A DNA stretch of 64,000 nucleotides from contig CAZABH010000001.1 of the NCBI GenBank assembly GCA_964483585.1, forward strand, positions 62,001 to 126,000, written 5' to 3'. This DNA is from SZUA-430 sp964483585 (GTDB lineage: Bacteria; Pseudomonadota; Alphaproteobacteria; Micropepsales; Micropepsaceae). Made by a program: the position numbers and the translations under genes. Shown here one piece after another: positions 37,158-46,052 of the stretch (its first letter is position 1; each line of letters begins with the position of its first letter). The notes under the pieces were generated by a model. It had not been told where the DNA came from. It searched no databases and saw only the letters and a program-made list of their open reading frames with translations.

Positions 37158-37502
37158 TCAGCGGGGTCGCAAGCTTCGACTGACATTGACGCTGATCACA
37201 CGTCGCGCATCACGCAGAAGAACCAGCTCTACCTTAGTGCCCTTCTCAGCGCTGACTGAACGTTCGAGAAAGTAATGAGGCACCGCCTTGGGGTAGGTCC
37301 CATCGACGGCGATGAGACGATCGCCACGTTTCACGCCCGCAACGGCCGCGGGACTACCCTTGATCACAGATATGACTTCGGGAGATCCATCAGCCTCGTT
37401 CAATTCAACACCCACATCGTTCGATTCATAGGGAGGCGAAACGTCGGACTGCGCGACCCAAGGCAGAGAGAAAACGAACAAAATGATGACATAGTATCGC
37501 AT
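37158..37502 (-). CDS. Secreted PDZ-domain protein
   Basis: 114 residues from ATG 37502. A signal peptide (MRYYVIILFVFSLPWVAQS) precedes a mature domain that is essentially a single PDZ: GVELNEADGSPEVISVIKGS, AGVKRGDRLIAVDGTYPKAV and a final strand region KVELVLLRDARRVISVNV. PDZ domains of this type bind C-termini in periplasmic proteases such as DegP or C-terminal processing proteases; this one has no protease domain. It lies 44 bases upstream of the nitronate-monooxygenase gene on the same strand. Confidence 0.75.
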   Translation of the reverse strand: MRYYVIILFVFSLPWVAQSDVSPPYESNDVGVELNEADGSPEVISVIKGSPAAVAGVKRGDRLIAVDGTYPKAVPHYFLERSVSAEKGTKVELVLLRDARRVISVNVSRSLRPR

Positions 37503-37608
37503 CGGGGTTTCGCCGCGCCTTGTTTGGTAAACCCAGCCTAGCAATCACCACCTGACCCGACAACGTGCTATTGAAGCGCCAGCATTCTCATCGCGATGGT
37601 GGATCATC

Positions 37609-37959
37609 ATGCACGTTCGGACATTCTTGGCGCTCTGTTCTGCCCTGACCCTCGCCGCCTGCGGCGAAGCACCGAAGAAGCAGGCGGCAACCGAAGACCG
37701 CCTGGTCACTCAGCCATGCACCAGCCCGGAACAGGCAGGCACAAAGGCCGCAAAAATCACCCGCGAACTCGTCGAAAGACGCAAGAAATCGCTGATCACC
37801 GACGAAGAATACGCCCGCTTCAACAGTATGATGAGCGCTGCGTTCCAAGCCTGGGCCGAGACCCAGGACCTGAAAGCCTACTGCGCCAAATTGGAAAAGG
37901 TGGCAACCGCAGCCGGCCTGAACGCATCCACTGAGGCAACGCCGGTTCAGGGCCGATAG
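37609..37959 (+). CDS. Small lipoprotein, unknown function
   Basis: 116 residues. The signal ends in the lipobox LTLAAC (Cys near residue 18) followed by Gly, so it is probably exported to the outer membrane. The mature part is charged and helical, with ITRELVERRKKSLITDEEYA and two more Cys residues (near 37 and 91) that might form a disulphide. No family recognised. The 3' end overlaps the convergent carboxyltransferase by 13 bases. Confidence 0.65.
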   Translation: MHVRTFLALCSALTLAACGEAPKKQAATEDRLVTQPCTSPEQAGTKAAKITRELVERRKKSLITDEEYARFNSMMSAAFQAWAETQDLKAYCAKLEKVATAAGLNASTEATPVQGR

Positions 37960-39494
37960 CCGGCTCCGCGCATCCCCGTTCCCCTGAGCGGAGCCGCAAG
38001 ATTTGCGAACTCGCACAGAACACGACGGGTGTCGCGGGGATCGATGATTTCTTCGATTCCAAACTTCTCTGCAGTCCTGAACGGCGAGCGGACCTTGTTC
38101 AGCCGCTCCTCGATCTCGACACGCAGAGCCACGGGATCTGCCGCCGCCTCCAGCTCGCGGCGATAGGCAGCCTCGATACCACCCTCCAGAGGCAGGGACC
38201 CCCAATCGCCGGAAGGCCACGCATAGCGGAAAGGCAGGCGCGAAGCGTTATGCATTGCAGCTCCCGCCACACCAAAAGCCTTGCGGATGAGGATCGTGCA
38301 CCAGGGCCCTTGCGCCTGGTAAATAGCGGCAAGCGCACGCGCACCGTGCCTGATCGTTGCTGCTTTTTCGGCCTCAAGCCCTATTCGGAACCCGGGAACA
38401 TCAACCAGGTGAACGACTGGAAGATGGAAGGTCTCTGCAAGATCAATGAAGCGAACGACCTTCTGGCTAGATTCGGCCGTCCAAGCCCCCCCATAAACAT
38501 ATGGATCACTAGCAAGCAGTGCCACTGGCCAACCATCCAGCCTCGCCAGGCCACAGATCGACGATCGCCCGTGTTGGCGACCAATTTCGAAGAAGGATCC
38601 ACTGTCGACCACAGAATCGATGATCGCTCGCATTTTGTAGACCTGACGCCGGGACTGCGGCACGATCCGTATCAGCTTCTCGTCACGTCGATTACAATCG
38701 TCGAGGCAAGCTGCCCGCGGCGGCAGCTCGTGAACGGATGACGGCAGATAGGACAGAAACTGCCGCGCACGCGCGAACCCCTCATCCTCGGTTGCAACCT
38801 CGTCATCAACGGCACCGTTGGTAGCATGGATCCAGCTCCCGCCGAGTTCCTCCTTTGTCAGATCCTCGCCAATCTGCTTCACGACCGGAGGACCGGCCGT
38901 GAACATCTGAGCGGTCCCTCTGACGATCATGGAATAGTGACTTGTAACCACCCGCGCAGCGCCCAACCCAGCCACAGATCCAAGCGCGAGCGACACAACT
39001 GGCACAGTTTGGAGATTGGCAATGACAAGATCCCAGGCAGGATTAGCCGGAACATAGGTGAAGCCGGTTTGCTCGTACGTCTTGACGGAGCCACCGCCGC
39101 CCGATCCGTCAACGAGTCTGATCATGGGAAGCCGTAGCTCGAGCGCCATTTGTTCGGCGACTTCCTGTTTACGCTTTCCTGCAAAATCCGCCGAGCCACC
39201 CCGCACAGTGAAGTCATCGCCAGCAACGACAACGGGCCGCCCTTCGATCGATGCGCGACCAAAGAGGAACGGCACAGGTGAAAAGCTCTCTAAATGCCCA
39301 TCCGGCCCATGAACGGCAGTGCCGGCTATCGAACCAATCTCGCGGAAGCTCCCTGGATCGATCAGGCGATCAATACGCTCTCGAACCGTCAGCTTTCCAA
39401 GCGCCTTGTGCCGCTCCACGCGCTCCGCACCGCCCATCTGCTGGGCGACTGTCTTTCGTTGGTTCAGTTCCTGGATACTTTCTTCCCAGCTCAT
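37947..39494 (-). CDS. Acyl-CoA carboxylase carboxyltransferase subunit (PccB/MccB-like)
   Basis: 515 residues from ATG 39494, preceded by AGGAG at 6 bases. Carboxyltransferase halves: N-terminal HKALGKLTVRERIDRLIDPG, then LVDGSGGGGSVKTYEQ, GSVAGLGAARVVTSHYSMIV; C-terminal YGGAWTAESSQKVVRFIDLA and LVDVPGFRIGLEAEK. It resembles propionyl-, methylcrotonyl- or geranyl-CoA carboxylase beta subunits. No biotin carboxylase/biotin carrier gene is nearby, so the partner must be encoded elsewhere. It overlaps the convergent lipoprotein gene by 13 bases. Confidence 0.85.
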   Translation of the reverse strand: MSWEESIQELNQRKTVAQQMGGAERVERHKALGKLTVRERIDRLIDPGSFREIGSIAGTAVHGPDGHLESFSPVPFLFGRASIEGRPVVVAGDDFTVRGGSADFAGKRKQEVAEQMALELRLPMIRLVDGSGGGGSVKTYEQTGFTYVPANPAWDLVIANLQTVPVVSLALGSVAGLGAARVVTSHYSMIVRGTAQMFTAGPPVVKQIGEDLTKEELGGSWIHATNGAVDDEVATEDEGFARARQFLSYLPSSVHELPPRAACLDDCNRRDEKLIRIVPQSRRQVYKMRAIIDSVVDSGSFFEIGRQHGRSSICGLARLDGWPVALLASDPYVYGGAWTAESSQKVVRFIDLAETFHLPVVHLVDVPGFRIGLEAEKAATIRHGARALAAIYQAQGPWCTILIRKAFGVAGAAMHNASRLPFRYAWPSGDWGSLPLEGGIEAAYRRELEAAADPVALRVEIEERLNKVRSPFRTAEKFGIEEIIDPRDTRRVLCEFANLAAPLRGTGMRGAGYRP

Positions 39495-39613
39495 GCGCGC
39501 GCTCCTCAACACCCCGCTCCAGCCGGGACCTCAGTACGGGGCCAGCCTTTAGCGACAAGTGAAAGGCTGCACATCTGGCACCCCTTTGTCCATGCCAGGA
39601 ACGGCAGGAGTCC

Positions 39614-40984
39614 TTAGGCCGAAGATGAGAGCCCACGCTGGCGATCCTCGATCTGTTGCCGTATGGCGGCCTGCTCCACTCGACCGATGGGGAATGACCA
39701 AACCAGCATCAAAGCGCCGGATTTGAGCACGACCGGCACCACGGCATAGAGCATCACCAGAAGCGTGATCGAATCCTGGCTGTTGGCGCTGCGCCCATCC
39801 GCTCCGAAAGCGCTGGCGTTGAACCCCTGGAACTCAAGCAAAGGAAACGCGAGCGCAGCCAAGGCAAAAGAAAGTTTGGTGACAACACCCCAGATCGCGA
39901 AGAAAAGGCCGGCCCGGTTCTGGCCTGTGTTGAGCGTATCCAGATCGATGACATCCGCCTGTATGGCACTCGGGATGGCGAAGTCAGCTCCTGCCGCAAT
40001 GCCGGTCAGAACGGTGATCACAAGGAATGGATAGATTTCCCCGGGATGAACCACAAACGGGGTCATGGAGAAGACGACCGAGGCAATGATCATTGAGGCA
40101 CACCAGGTACGATGCTTGCCGAGAGCGCGCGAAACCACAAGCCATACTGGTATCGCCAGCATCGCACTGAGAAAATAAGCCAGCAATAAAGGTCCATACA
40201 TGTCCTGCAGCCCGAGGACATGACCGACGAACAGGATGAATAAGGTAGCCGGAAGGCTGTTTGCGAAAGAATTTACAAGATAGGCCACCAACAGCCGGAC
40301 AAACGGCTTGTTCGAAAACACGTCCCTGAGCTGGAAGGCTGGCCGCTTGCCATGCGCGGGGGCATGCCGCGTATCTGGGACATGCATTAACGCGATCGCC
40401 ACCGTCACGATAATTGCTGCGACAATCGTGTAACCAACCGCATTCATGTGCAACCGCGGATCTACGATTCCATAGGCTGTCATCGCCGCAGGAATGGAAA
40501 CGACAACAAGTGTCCCTGCGAGGCCGAAACCCTCTCGCACGCCAACGACGAGCGTACGGGTGTTGTAATCGGTCGAAAGCTCAGCGCCCCAAGCCGAATA
40601 AGGAAGAAGAAGCATGGTCCATGCCAGCGTAAGACCAGCCATTCCCGCCGCAAACCAGACGATGTCCGCCTCCCCCGGCGGCACAAACAGCATCAGGACG
40701 GTGAATATCGTGAAAGGAACAGCTGAAGCGATCCAGACGCGACGGCGTCCGAACCCGGATCGTGTCCTGTCCGACAGAAAGCCGATAACCGGGTCCGTAA
40801 CGGCGTCTAGCAGGCGACACGCGACCACGACATAGCCAACCAGCTGAAGAGACAGACCCATGTTCTGCGAGTAGAATACAGGAAGCAGAACGTAGGGCGG
40901 CAGCAACAGCATGGCAAAGGCAAAGGCTGGAAGGCCATATGCCGTCACCGTCCATCTGGACAGAACCGAAGCGTTTGACGACAT
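39614..40984 (-). CDS. GPH-family (MelB-type) major facilitator transporter
   Basis: 456 residues from ATG 40984. The GPH hallmarks are the cation-site helix with RLLDAVTDPVIGFLSDRTRS and loop FGRRRVWI near residues 45-75, followed by LLPYSAWGAELSTDYNTRT in helix 4-5. About 12 membrane helices. Its nominal class carries glycosides, pentosides or hexuronides with Na+ or H+. In some Alphaproteobacteria a symporter of this class is clustered with cyclopropane-type fatty-acid enzymes, and here the divergent neighbour is such an enzyme. It may therefore handle a lipid-related solute; this is inference. Confidence 0.85.
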   Translation of the reverse strand: MSSNASVLSRWTVTAYGLPAFAFAMLLLPPYVLLPVFYSQNMGLSLQLVGYVVVACRLLDAVTDPVIGFLSDRTRSGFGRRRVWIASAVPFTIFTVLMLFVPPGEADIVWFAAGMAGLTLAWTMLLLPYSAWGAELSTDYNTRTLVVGVREGFGLAGTLVVVSIPAAMTAYGIVDPRLHMNAVGYTIVAAIIVTVAIALMHVPDTRHAPAHGKRPAFQLRDVFSNKPFVRLLVAYLVNSFANSLPATLFILFVGHVLGLQDMYGPLLLAYFLSAMLAIPVWLVVSRALGKHRTWCASMIIASVVFSMTPFVVHPGEIYPFLVITVLTGIAAGADFAIPSAIQADVIDLDTLNTGQNRAGLFFAIWGVVTKLSFALAALAFPLLEFQGFNASAFGADGRSANSQDSITLLVMLYAVVPVVLKSGALMLVWSFPIGRVEQAAIRQQIEDRQRGLSSSA

Positions 40985-41019
40985 TGCACTGATCCGCTGT
41001 TGTCGAGAGGTTGCCCCAC

Positions 41020-42285
41020 ATGTCACGAGTAGCAGTAATCGGCTCCGGAATCTCCGGCCTCTCCGCCGCCTACTTCCTCAAGCGCAAACATGATATCAAG
41101 CTCTTCGAGCGAGAACAGAGGTTGGGAGGACACTCAAGGACAATTACGGTCACGCACGGCGACCGGATCATCCCAGTGGACACCGGCTTTATTGTGTTTA
41201 ACGAGCGAAACTACCCCAACCTGACCGCCCTCTTCTCGGAACTGCGCGTGCCTGTGAAGGACAGCGACATGACCTACGCCATGTCAGTCGGCGATGGTGA
41301 GTTCGAGTGGGGCGCCCAGGATCTCAACACGATCTTCGGCCAGCGCAGCAACCTGTTTCGTCCGTCTTTCTACCGCCTTTTCAGAGAAGTCATGCGTTTC
41401 AACCAGGCCGCCGAGCATGCCGTAGCGGCCAACCCGTCAATCTCCCTCGGAGACCTTATCGCTTCGATGGGTCTAAGCGACAGATTCAAACAACTCTACC
41501 TTCTGCCGATGTCTGGAGCCATCTGGAGTTCCCCACCCAGGCAAATGCTCGCATTCCCGGCACGTGTTTTTGTGGACTTTTTCCGGAACCACGGACTTCT
41601 TGCCATGAGCGGGCAGCCACAGTGGCGCACCGTTGATGGAGGGTCTCAGGAGTACGTCTCACGCATCTCCAGAGCGCTCGGCGACAGCTTCAGCACCAAC
41701 TGCGCGGCTGTCTCCGTCAGGCGACTCCCGGACGGCGTCGAGGTCACGGACGGCTCAGCAAACAAGACTACTTTTGATCAGGTTGTTTTCGCCTGTCACT
41801 CGGATGAAGCGCTGGCACTGCTCACTGATGCCACACAATCCGAGTCAAAAGCCCTGTCCGCAATCCGATATCAACGCAACGACGCCATCCTGCACCGAGA
41901 CCCGCGCTTCATGCCGCGCCGCAGACGCTGCTGGGCCAGTTGGAACTATAAATCCGACGGAAAAGGCAATGAACCTGCAGTCTCGGTGACATACTGGATG
42001 AACCGACTACAGGGAATCGACCCCGCATACCCACTATTCGTGACCCTGAACCCTCAATTACCAGTCGCGGAAGATGACATCTTTGACCGGCACGTTTTTC
42101 ATCATCCCGTATTCGATTCAGCAGCGATCTGTGCCCAGGACGACTTGCGCAAGCTGCAGGGCCAGAACCGCACCTGGTACTGCGGTGCTTACATGCGCCA
42201 CGGTTTCCACGAGGACGGTTTGCTCAGCGCATTGCAGGTTGTAGACAAGCTCGGATGCGCCCCCAGCTGGGCGGTGCTGGGCTGA
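41020..42285 (+). CDS. FAD-dependent amine-oxidase-like enzyme of the CFA cluster
   Basis: 421 residues from ATG 41020 (a TTG at 41011 is rejected). Rossmann motif VAVIGSGISGLSAAYFLK, then the FERE...LGGHSRT FAD contact, VDTGFIVFNERNYPNL, and near the C-terminus WYCGAYMRHGFHEDGLLSA, characteristic of the flavin amine-oxidase-like protein encoded beside CFA synthases. Homologues are implicated in desaturating methylated fatty acids on the way to furan fatty acids in Rhodobacter; I recall this only in outline. It ends 4 bases before the convergent chalcone-isomerase-like gene. Confidence 0.82.
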   Translation: MSRVAVIGSGISGLSAAYFLKRKHDIKLFEREQRLGGHSRTITVTHGDRIIPVDTGFIVFNERNYPNLTALFSELRVPVKDSDMTYAMSVGDGEFEWGAQDLNTIFGQRSNLFRPSFYRLFREVMRFNQAAEHAVAANPSISLGDLIASMGLSDRFKQLYLLPMSGAIWSSPPRQMLAFPARVFVDFFRNHGLLAMSGQPQWRTVDGGSQEYVSRISRALGDSFSTNCAAVSVRRLPDGVEVTDGSANKTTFDQVVFACHSDEALALLTDATQSESKALSAIRYQRNDAILHRDPRFMPRRRRCWASWNYKSDGKGNEPAVSVTYWMNRLQGIDPAYPLFVTLNPQLPVAEDDIFDRHVFHHPVFDSAAICAQDDLRKLQGQNRTWYCGAYMRHGFHEDGLLSALQVVDKLGCAPSWAVLG

Positions 42286-42289
42286 GCCC

Positions 42290-42820
42290 CTAGCCCAGCC
42301 GCAGCAAGTCCTCGCGAATTCCGGGCTCCGAACTGCGCGGCGACAACCAGATGCCGAAGAACGCTCCGGCGAACTCTTCCGCTTCCATCTGGCCAGTCCC
42401 CTGCCCGTTCAGGAAGAACTGCACCGGCCGTCCCGGAATGTGGAGAGCGGAAATCCTGTCGCCAGATTTCACCGCCGGAAGCACCCGTGCTAGCGGAACC
42501 GCGAACTGGGCAAGTTCGCGATCGCTCAGGCCAGGGGCAACCTTCTTCATTTCAGACAGTGTTCTTTCGACGATCTCCTCCGACGAGAACGACATATTGT
42601 AGCGGATTGTAAGCGCAAAGGTTGTATCCATCGACCACGCTGGCGCATCGGTCCAGAGATAGACATCATAAGCCTTGAGGAACAGCCAGGTCAGCGACGA
42701 CCGCCCATAGGGTTCGCTGGATTGGAACACCCCCTGGAATTCCGAGGGTTTTGCCGCCGCCGGGAAACTGCTGAACATCAGGGCGGCGATCACGGAGAAA
42801 ACAACCATCATCTTACGCAT
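42290..42820 (-). CDS. Chalcone isomerase-like periplasmic protein
   Basis: 176 residues from ATG 42820, overlapping the end of the CFA gene by 8 bases. A signal peptide (MRKMMVVFSVIAALMFSSFPAAA) precedes a domain matching PF16036-type proteins: AYDVYLWTDAPAW near residue 65, IRYNMSFSSEEIVERTLSEM, and FLNGQGTGQMEAEEFAGAFFGIWL. Such proteins lack plant chalcone isomerase catalytic residues and are thought to bind fatty acids. Its constant partnership with CFA-synthase genes in proteobacteria suggests lipid handling in the periplasm. Confidence 0.78.
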   Translation of the reverse strand: MRKMMVVFSVIAALMFSSFPAAAKPSEFQGVFQSSEPYGRSSLTWLFLKAYDVYLWTDAPAWSMDTTFALTIRYNMSFSSEEIVERTLSEMKKVAPGLSDRELAQFAVPLARVLPAVKSGDRISALHIPGRPVQFFLNGQGTGQMEAEEFAGAFFGIWLSPRSSEPGIREDLLRLG

Positions 42821-43982
42821 TGGCGAGCTCCACTTGGACAACGTTGGTGCGATCGACAGCAAATGCGGCCGCGCAAATGCCGAAATAGAATTGCCAGTTG
42901 CGAAGGAATTGCTCGCCATGACCAAGAGAGCGGATCTTGTCCTCTGCCGACTGGAACCGGCTCGACCACGCCCTCAGTGTCCTGGCATAGTCGTGGCCGA
43001 ATGCGTGAACGCTTATGGTCTTCAGCCCCGCGCGCTCGGCGTGCTGCGTGACTTGTGACAGCGAAGGCAACATACCCCCTGGAAACACATACTGTCGGAT
43101 GAAATCGCTACGGGTTCTGTAGCCCGCAAAAAGATCATCTCGGATTGTGATGATCTGGAGGACAGCGCGGCCGCCCCGCTTGAGACGCTCTGACAGTACA
43201 CCGAAATAGCGCGGCCAGTATTTTTCACCCACCGCTTCGAACATTTCGATGGAAACAAGGGCGTCGTATGTACCTTTGGTCCTGCGATAGTCCTCGAGAC
43301 GAACCTCTGCTCGACCAGCAAGCCTTTGCGTCGCGAAGTCATGCTGCGCCGGTGACACGGTAATCCCGGTTACATCGTGATTGGCACCGCAGGCCATCTC
43401 CGCAAACCCGCCCCAACCGCAGCCTACCTCAAGGATACGTGCACGTGACGGGCCTATTCGCTCTAGAATACGCGCATATTTATTTCGCTGCGCATCTGCG
43501 AGGCTGTCATCCCCCAGGCGAAACAAGGCCGAGGAATACGTCATGGTTTCGTCGAGCCAAAGCGAATAGAACTCGTTGCCGACATCGTAATGCGCCTTGA
43601 TATTGCGGCTGCTGCCGGCCTCACTGTTTCGACGCAAAACCGTATTCAGCAGAACGAACCCCAATCGGTTCCAGACATTCCCGTGCGCGTAACCGTCGAG
43701 GCGATCGAGATTGATCAGGAAAAGGGAGATCAGGCGCTCCACGCTGTCCGTTTCCCAGGCACCTGCAATGAAATCCTCCCCAAGTCCGATATCACCCCGC
43801 GCGATAACCCGTTCGATGACCCCCCAGTCGTGGATCTTGAATGTCGCAGCCGGTCCATCGACGGGTCCCGCCACAACAAATCTTTCGCCCGAAGGGTCGA
43901 TGAAGGTCAGCGTCCCGGCTTCGAGGCCTTTGAGGGCCTCGTGCCAACGTTTCTGCACGATTGAACGGGGTATGAGGCCCAT
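42813..43982 (-). CDS. cfa: Cyclopropane-fatty-acyl-phospholipid synthase family methyltransferase
   Basis: 389 residues from ATG 43982; a longer frame to 44156 runs into the tRNA-Gly gene and is rejected. Landmarks: IKAHYDVGNEFYSLWLDETM, SAM motif ILEVGCGWGGFAEMA near residue 180, TVSPAQHDFATQRL, and IEMFEAVGEKYW. The enzyme adds a methylene or methyl group from SAM to unsaturated phospholipid acyl chains at the inner membrane. It is followed by the chalcone-isomerase-like gene. A DUF1365 gene, usual next to this enzyme and its FAD partner, is missing here. Confidence 0.88.
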   Translation of the reverse strand: MGLIPRSIVQKRWHEALKGLEAGTLTFIDPSGERFVVAGPVDGPAATFKIHDWGVIERVIARGDIGLGEDFIAGAWETDSVERLISLFLINLDRLDGYAHGNVWNRLGFVLLNTVLRRNSEAGSSRNIKAHYDVGNEFYSLWLDETMTYSSALFRLGDDSLADAQRNKYARILERIGPSRARILEVGCGWGGFAEMACGANHDVTGITVSPAQHDFATQRLAGRAEVRLEDYRRTKGTYDALVSIEMFEAVGEKYWPRYFGVLSERLKRGGRAVLQIITIRDDLFAGYRTRSDFIRQYVFPGGMLPSLSQVTQHAERAGLKTISVHAFGHDYARTLRAWSSRFQSAEDKIRSLGHGEQFLRNWQFYFGICAAAFAVDRTNVVQVELANA

Positions 43983-44111
43983 ATTGAAACTCCTGAGGGC
44001 GTAACGGCCGATCAGGCGCGTTGGATTAATCAGCGGCCTGTCGCAGCGAAAACCGATCGCATACGCGAACCCTGAGTACAACGAGGAAAAGCCTTGGAAA
44101 AGCCTCGAAAA

Positions 44112-44186
44112 TGGAGCGGGCGAGGCGATTCGAACGCCCGACCCTAACCTTGGCAAGGTTATGCTCTACCCCTGAGCTACGCCCGC
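44112..44186 (-). tRNA. tRNA-Gly (GCC anticodon)
   Basis: A complete 75-base cloverleaf with encoded CCA, on the minus strand. The acceptor is GCGGGCG paired with CGCCCGC, the D-arm is GCTC-AGGGGTA-GAGC, the anticodon arm is AACCT-TGCCAAG-GTT with anticodon GCC, and the T-arm contains GTTCGAATC. It lies 130 bases upstream of the cfa start. Confidence 0.95.
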
Positions 44187-44491
44187 GCTCCCAGACCCCG
44201 GCTTTCGCGCGGTGTCCCTATCGAGGCCGTGGGTTATGACTGAAACACCCGTGCCTTGCAACACGATTCTCGTCCGAAACACCCTAATTTCGGCCCCAAC
44301 CGCCTTTGTCACGGGCAGCAGGCTGTGCCCCTTCCGGCCGTGTGCCCCGCTCCTGACGCGCACCACAGCACGCAGGCGAACTTTCCGCGCGTGATGCTGG
44401 GCGCTATAAGCCAGCCGGAGAACACCAAAGGAGCGGTTGGCAATTCGCCGTTTCGACCCCATCTTGGGGTGAAAGCAAGAGAACCCAGGTC
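44187..44491. other. 305-base non-coding gap between tRNA-Gly and the cnoX operon
   Basis: Divergent intergenic region; it must contain the tRNA-Gly promoter on minus and the cnoX promoter on plus. The only structure seen is a perfect hairpin ACCCC-ATCTT-GGGGT at 44456-44470, 22 bases before the cnoX start, which could lie in its leader. No conserved protein frame. Confidence 0.4.
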
Positions 44492-45409
44492 ATGTCGACG
44501 ATAATCGGAAATACAGGTACGCCCGCCACCCCAGCGCCAGATGGCCTGATCAAGGAGACGTCTGAACGCACCTTCGTCGCCGACGTTCTTGAGGCTTCTC
44601 GCGAGGTACCGGTCCTCGTTGACTTTTGGGCGCCGTGGTGCGGCCCGTGTCGGCAACTGACCCCCATTCTCGAGAAGGTGGTTCGAGAGGCAAAGGGTGC
44701 TGTGAAGCTGGTCAAGATAAACATCGACGAAAACAAGCGTATTGCCGCACAGATGCGCATCCAGTCGATCCCCGCCGTTTACGCGTTCCGAAATGGTCAG
44801 CCCGTAGACGGCTTCGTGGGCGCGATGAAGGAATCCGAGATCAAGGACTTCATCAAACGACTTGCTGGCGACACGGGCCCCTCGGCAGCAGACGAGCTTA
44901 TCGCAATTGCAGCGGAAGCCTTCGACGCAGGCGACCTTGGCACAGCAGCCCAAGCCTACGCACGCATCCTCGGCGAAGAACCGCAAAACCCGGCAGCGCT
45001 AGGCGGCATAGCTAAGTGCTACCTCGCCAGCGGCGACATCGACCGGGCGCGCCAGACACTGCAACTCGTCCCACCCGAACACCAGAACCATGAGGCCGTT
45101 GTCGCGGTAGCGGCACAGATCAAGCTCCGCGACCAGGCTCCGGCCGACGATAGTCTTGCGGAACTGAAAGCCAGGGTTGACGCCAGCCCGGGCAATCTTC
45201 AGGCCCGCTTCGACCTCGCAAGCGCACTCGCTGGTGCAGGAAACTCGGAGGCAGCAATCGACGAATATCTCGAAGTTCTGCGCCGTGACCGCAACTGGAA
45301 TGACGGAGCAGCCCGCCAGCAACTTCTGACGCTTTTCGAAGCACTCGGGTCTGGCGATCCCATTGTGAAGTCAGGTCGACGAAAACTCTCGAACCTTTTG
45401 TTTTCCTGA
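44492..45409 (+). CDS. cnoX: CnoX-type thioredoxin-TPR protein (YbbN family)
   Basis: 305 residues. An N-terminal thioredoxin domain has the active-site WAPWCGPC with Cys50 and Cys53. A C-terminal set of TPR-like helices (from about residue 130) follows, including AQAYARILGEEPQNPAALGGIAKCYLASGD. E. coli YbbN/CnoX has lost the first Cys, but the alphaproteobacterial form keeps CGPC and is both a thioredoxin and a chaperone holdase that hands clients to GroEL or DnaK. First gene of a five-gene operon with spacings of 1 base or overlaps. Confidence 0.88.
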   Translation: MSTIIGNTGTPATPAPDGLIKETSERTFVADVLEASREVPVLVDFWAPWCGPCRQLTPILEKVVREAKGAVKLVKINIDENKRIAAQMRIQSIPAVYAFRNGQPVDGFVGAMKESEIKDFIKRLAGDTGPSAADELIAIAAEAFDAGDLGTAAQAYARILGEEPQNPAALGGIAKCYLASGDIDRARQTLQLVPPEHQNHEAVVAVAAQIKLRDQAPADDSLAELKARVDASPGNLQARFDLASALAGAGNSEAAIDEYLEVLRRDRNWNDGAARQQLLTLFEALGSGDPIVKSGRRKLSNLLFS

Positions 45410-45410
45410 T

Positions 45411-46052
45411 ATGCCCGTCTCAGGCGCCCTGCCGGAAATCATACCGGTGTTCCCGCTCGAGGGAGCCCTGCTTCTTCCCGCCGGCAGGCTTCCATTGCGC
45501 GTCTTCGAACCGCGATACCTCGAGATGATCGATGATGCTCTGGGAACCTCACGGATGGTCGGCATGATCCAGCCCCTGGCCTCGCAGGGCGCTCGACCGA
45601 AACTTTATTCGGTGGGTTGCGTAGGCAAGTTGACCTCCTGGAGCGAAACCTCGGAAGGCAGATACGCGATCGTGCTGTCTGGCCTCTGCAGGTTCAGGAT
45701 CCTGGAAGAAGTCGACGCACCACGCCTCTACAGGATGGTCAAAGCGGATTACGCGCCTTACGTTTCAGACCTTGAAGAACAGGATGATGAACAGGCCTTT
45801 GACAGAAGACGCCTCGAGGATGGACTGAAACGCTTCCTTGGGAAGCATCAGCTTGAAAGCCTCTGGCCGACAATAGAAGAACTGCCAGGCACTCTGCTCG
45901 TCAATTCGCTCTCGATGGTTTGCCCCTTAACCCCAGCTGAAAAACAGGCACTTCTCGAGTCACCAACAACAGCAGAACGGGCGAGGCTCTTGATGACACT
46001 GGTAGAAATGAATGCAGCAGGAGCTGCAGACCCGGAAGGGACACTGCAGTGA
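45411..46052 (+). CDS. LON substrate-binding (N-terminal) domain protein
   Basis: 213 residues made only of the Lon N-terminal-like domain: IPVFPLEGALLLPAGRLPLRVFEPRYLEMIDDAL at the start and GRYAIVLSGLCRFRILEE near 80-95, with no ATPase or protease part. Stand-alone LonN proteins are common in Alphaproteobacteria beside the thioredoxin-TPR gene. The role is unknown; possibly binding unfolded proteins as a partner of CnoX. It begins one base after cnoX and overlaps the Trm112 gene by 4 bases. Confidence 0.88.
   Translation: MPVSGALPEIIPVFPLEGALLLPAGRLPLRVFEPRYLEMIDDALGTSRMVGMIQPLASQGARPKLYSVGCVGKLTSWSETSEGRYAIVLSGLCRFRILEEVDAPRLYRMVKADYAPYVSDLEEQDDEQAFDRRRLEDGLKRFLGKHQLESLWPTIEELPGTLLVNSLSMVCPLTPAEKQALLESPTTAERARLLMTLVEMNAAGAADPEGTLQ

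Noticed and set aside
37588..38220. 210-codon minus-strand frame across the lipoprotein and carboxyltransferase ends
   Set aside because: It overlaps two supported genes in other frames, is unusually Cys/Gly-rich and has no motif.
43983..44156. N-terminal extension of the CFA synthase to 44156
   Set aside because: It would be translated from DNA that encodes tRNA-Gly; the family match begins at ATG 43982.
44166..44462. 98-codon minus-strand frame upstream of tRNA-Gly
   Set aside because: It runs into the tRNA gene and its translation is Arg-rich and unstructured.
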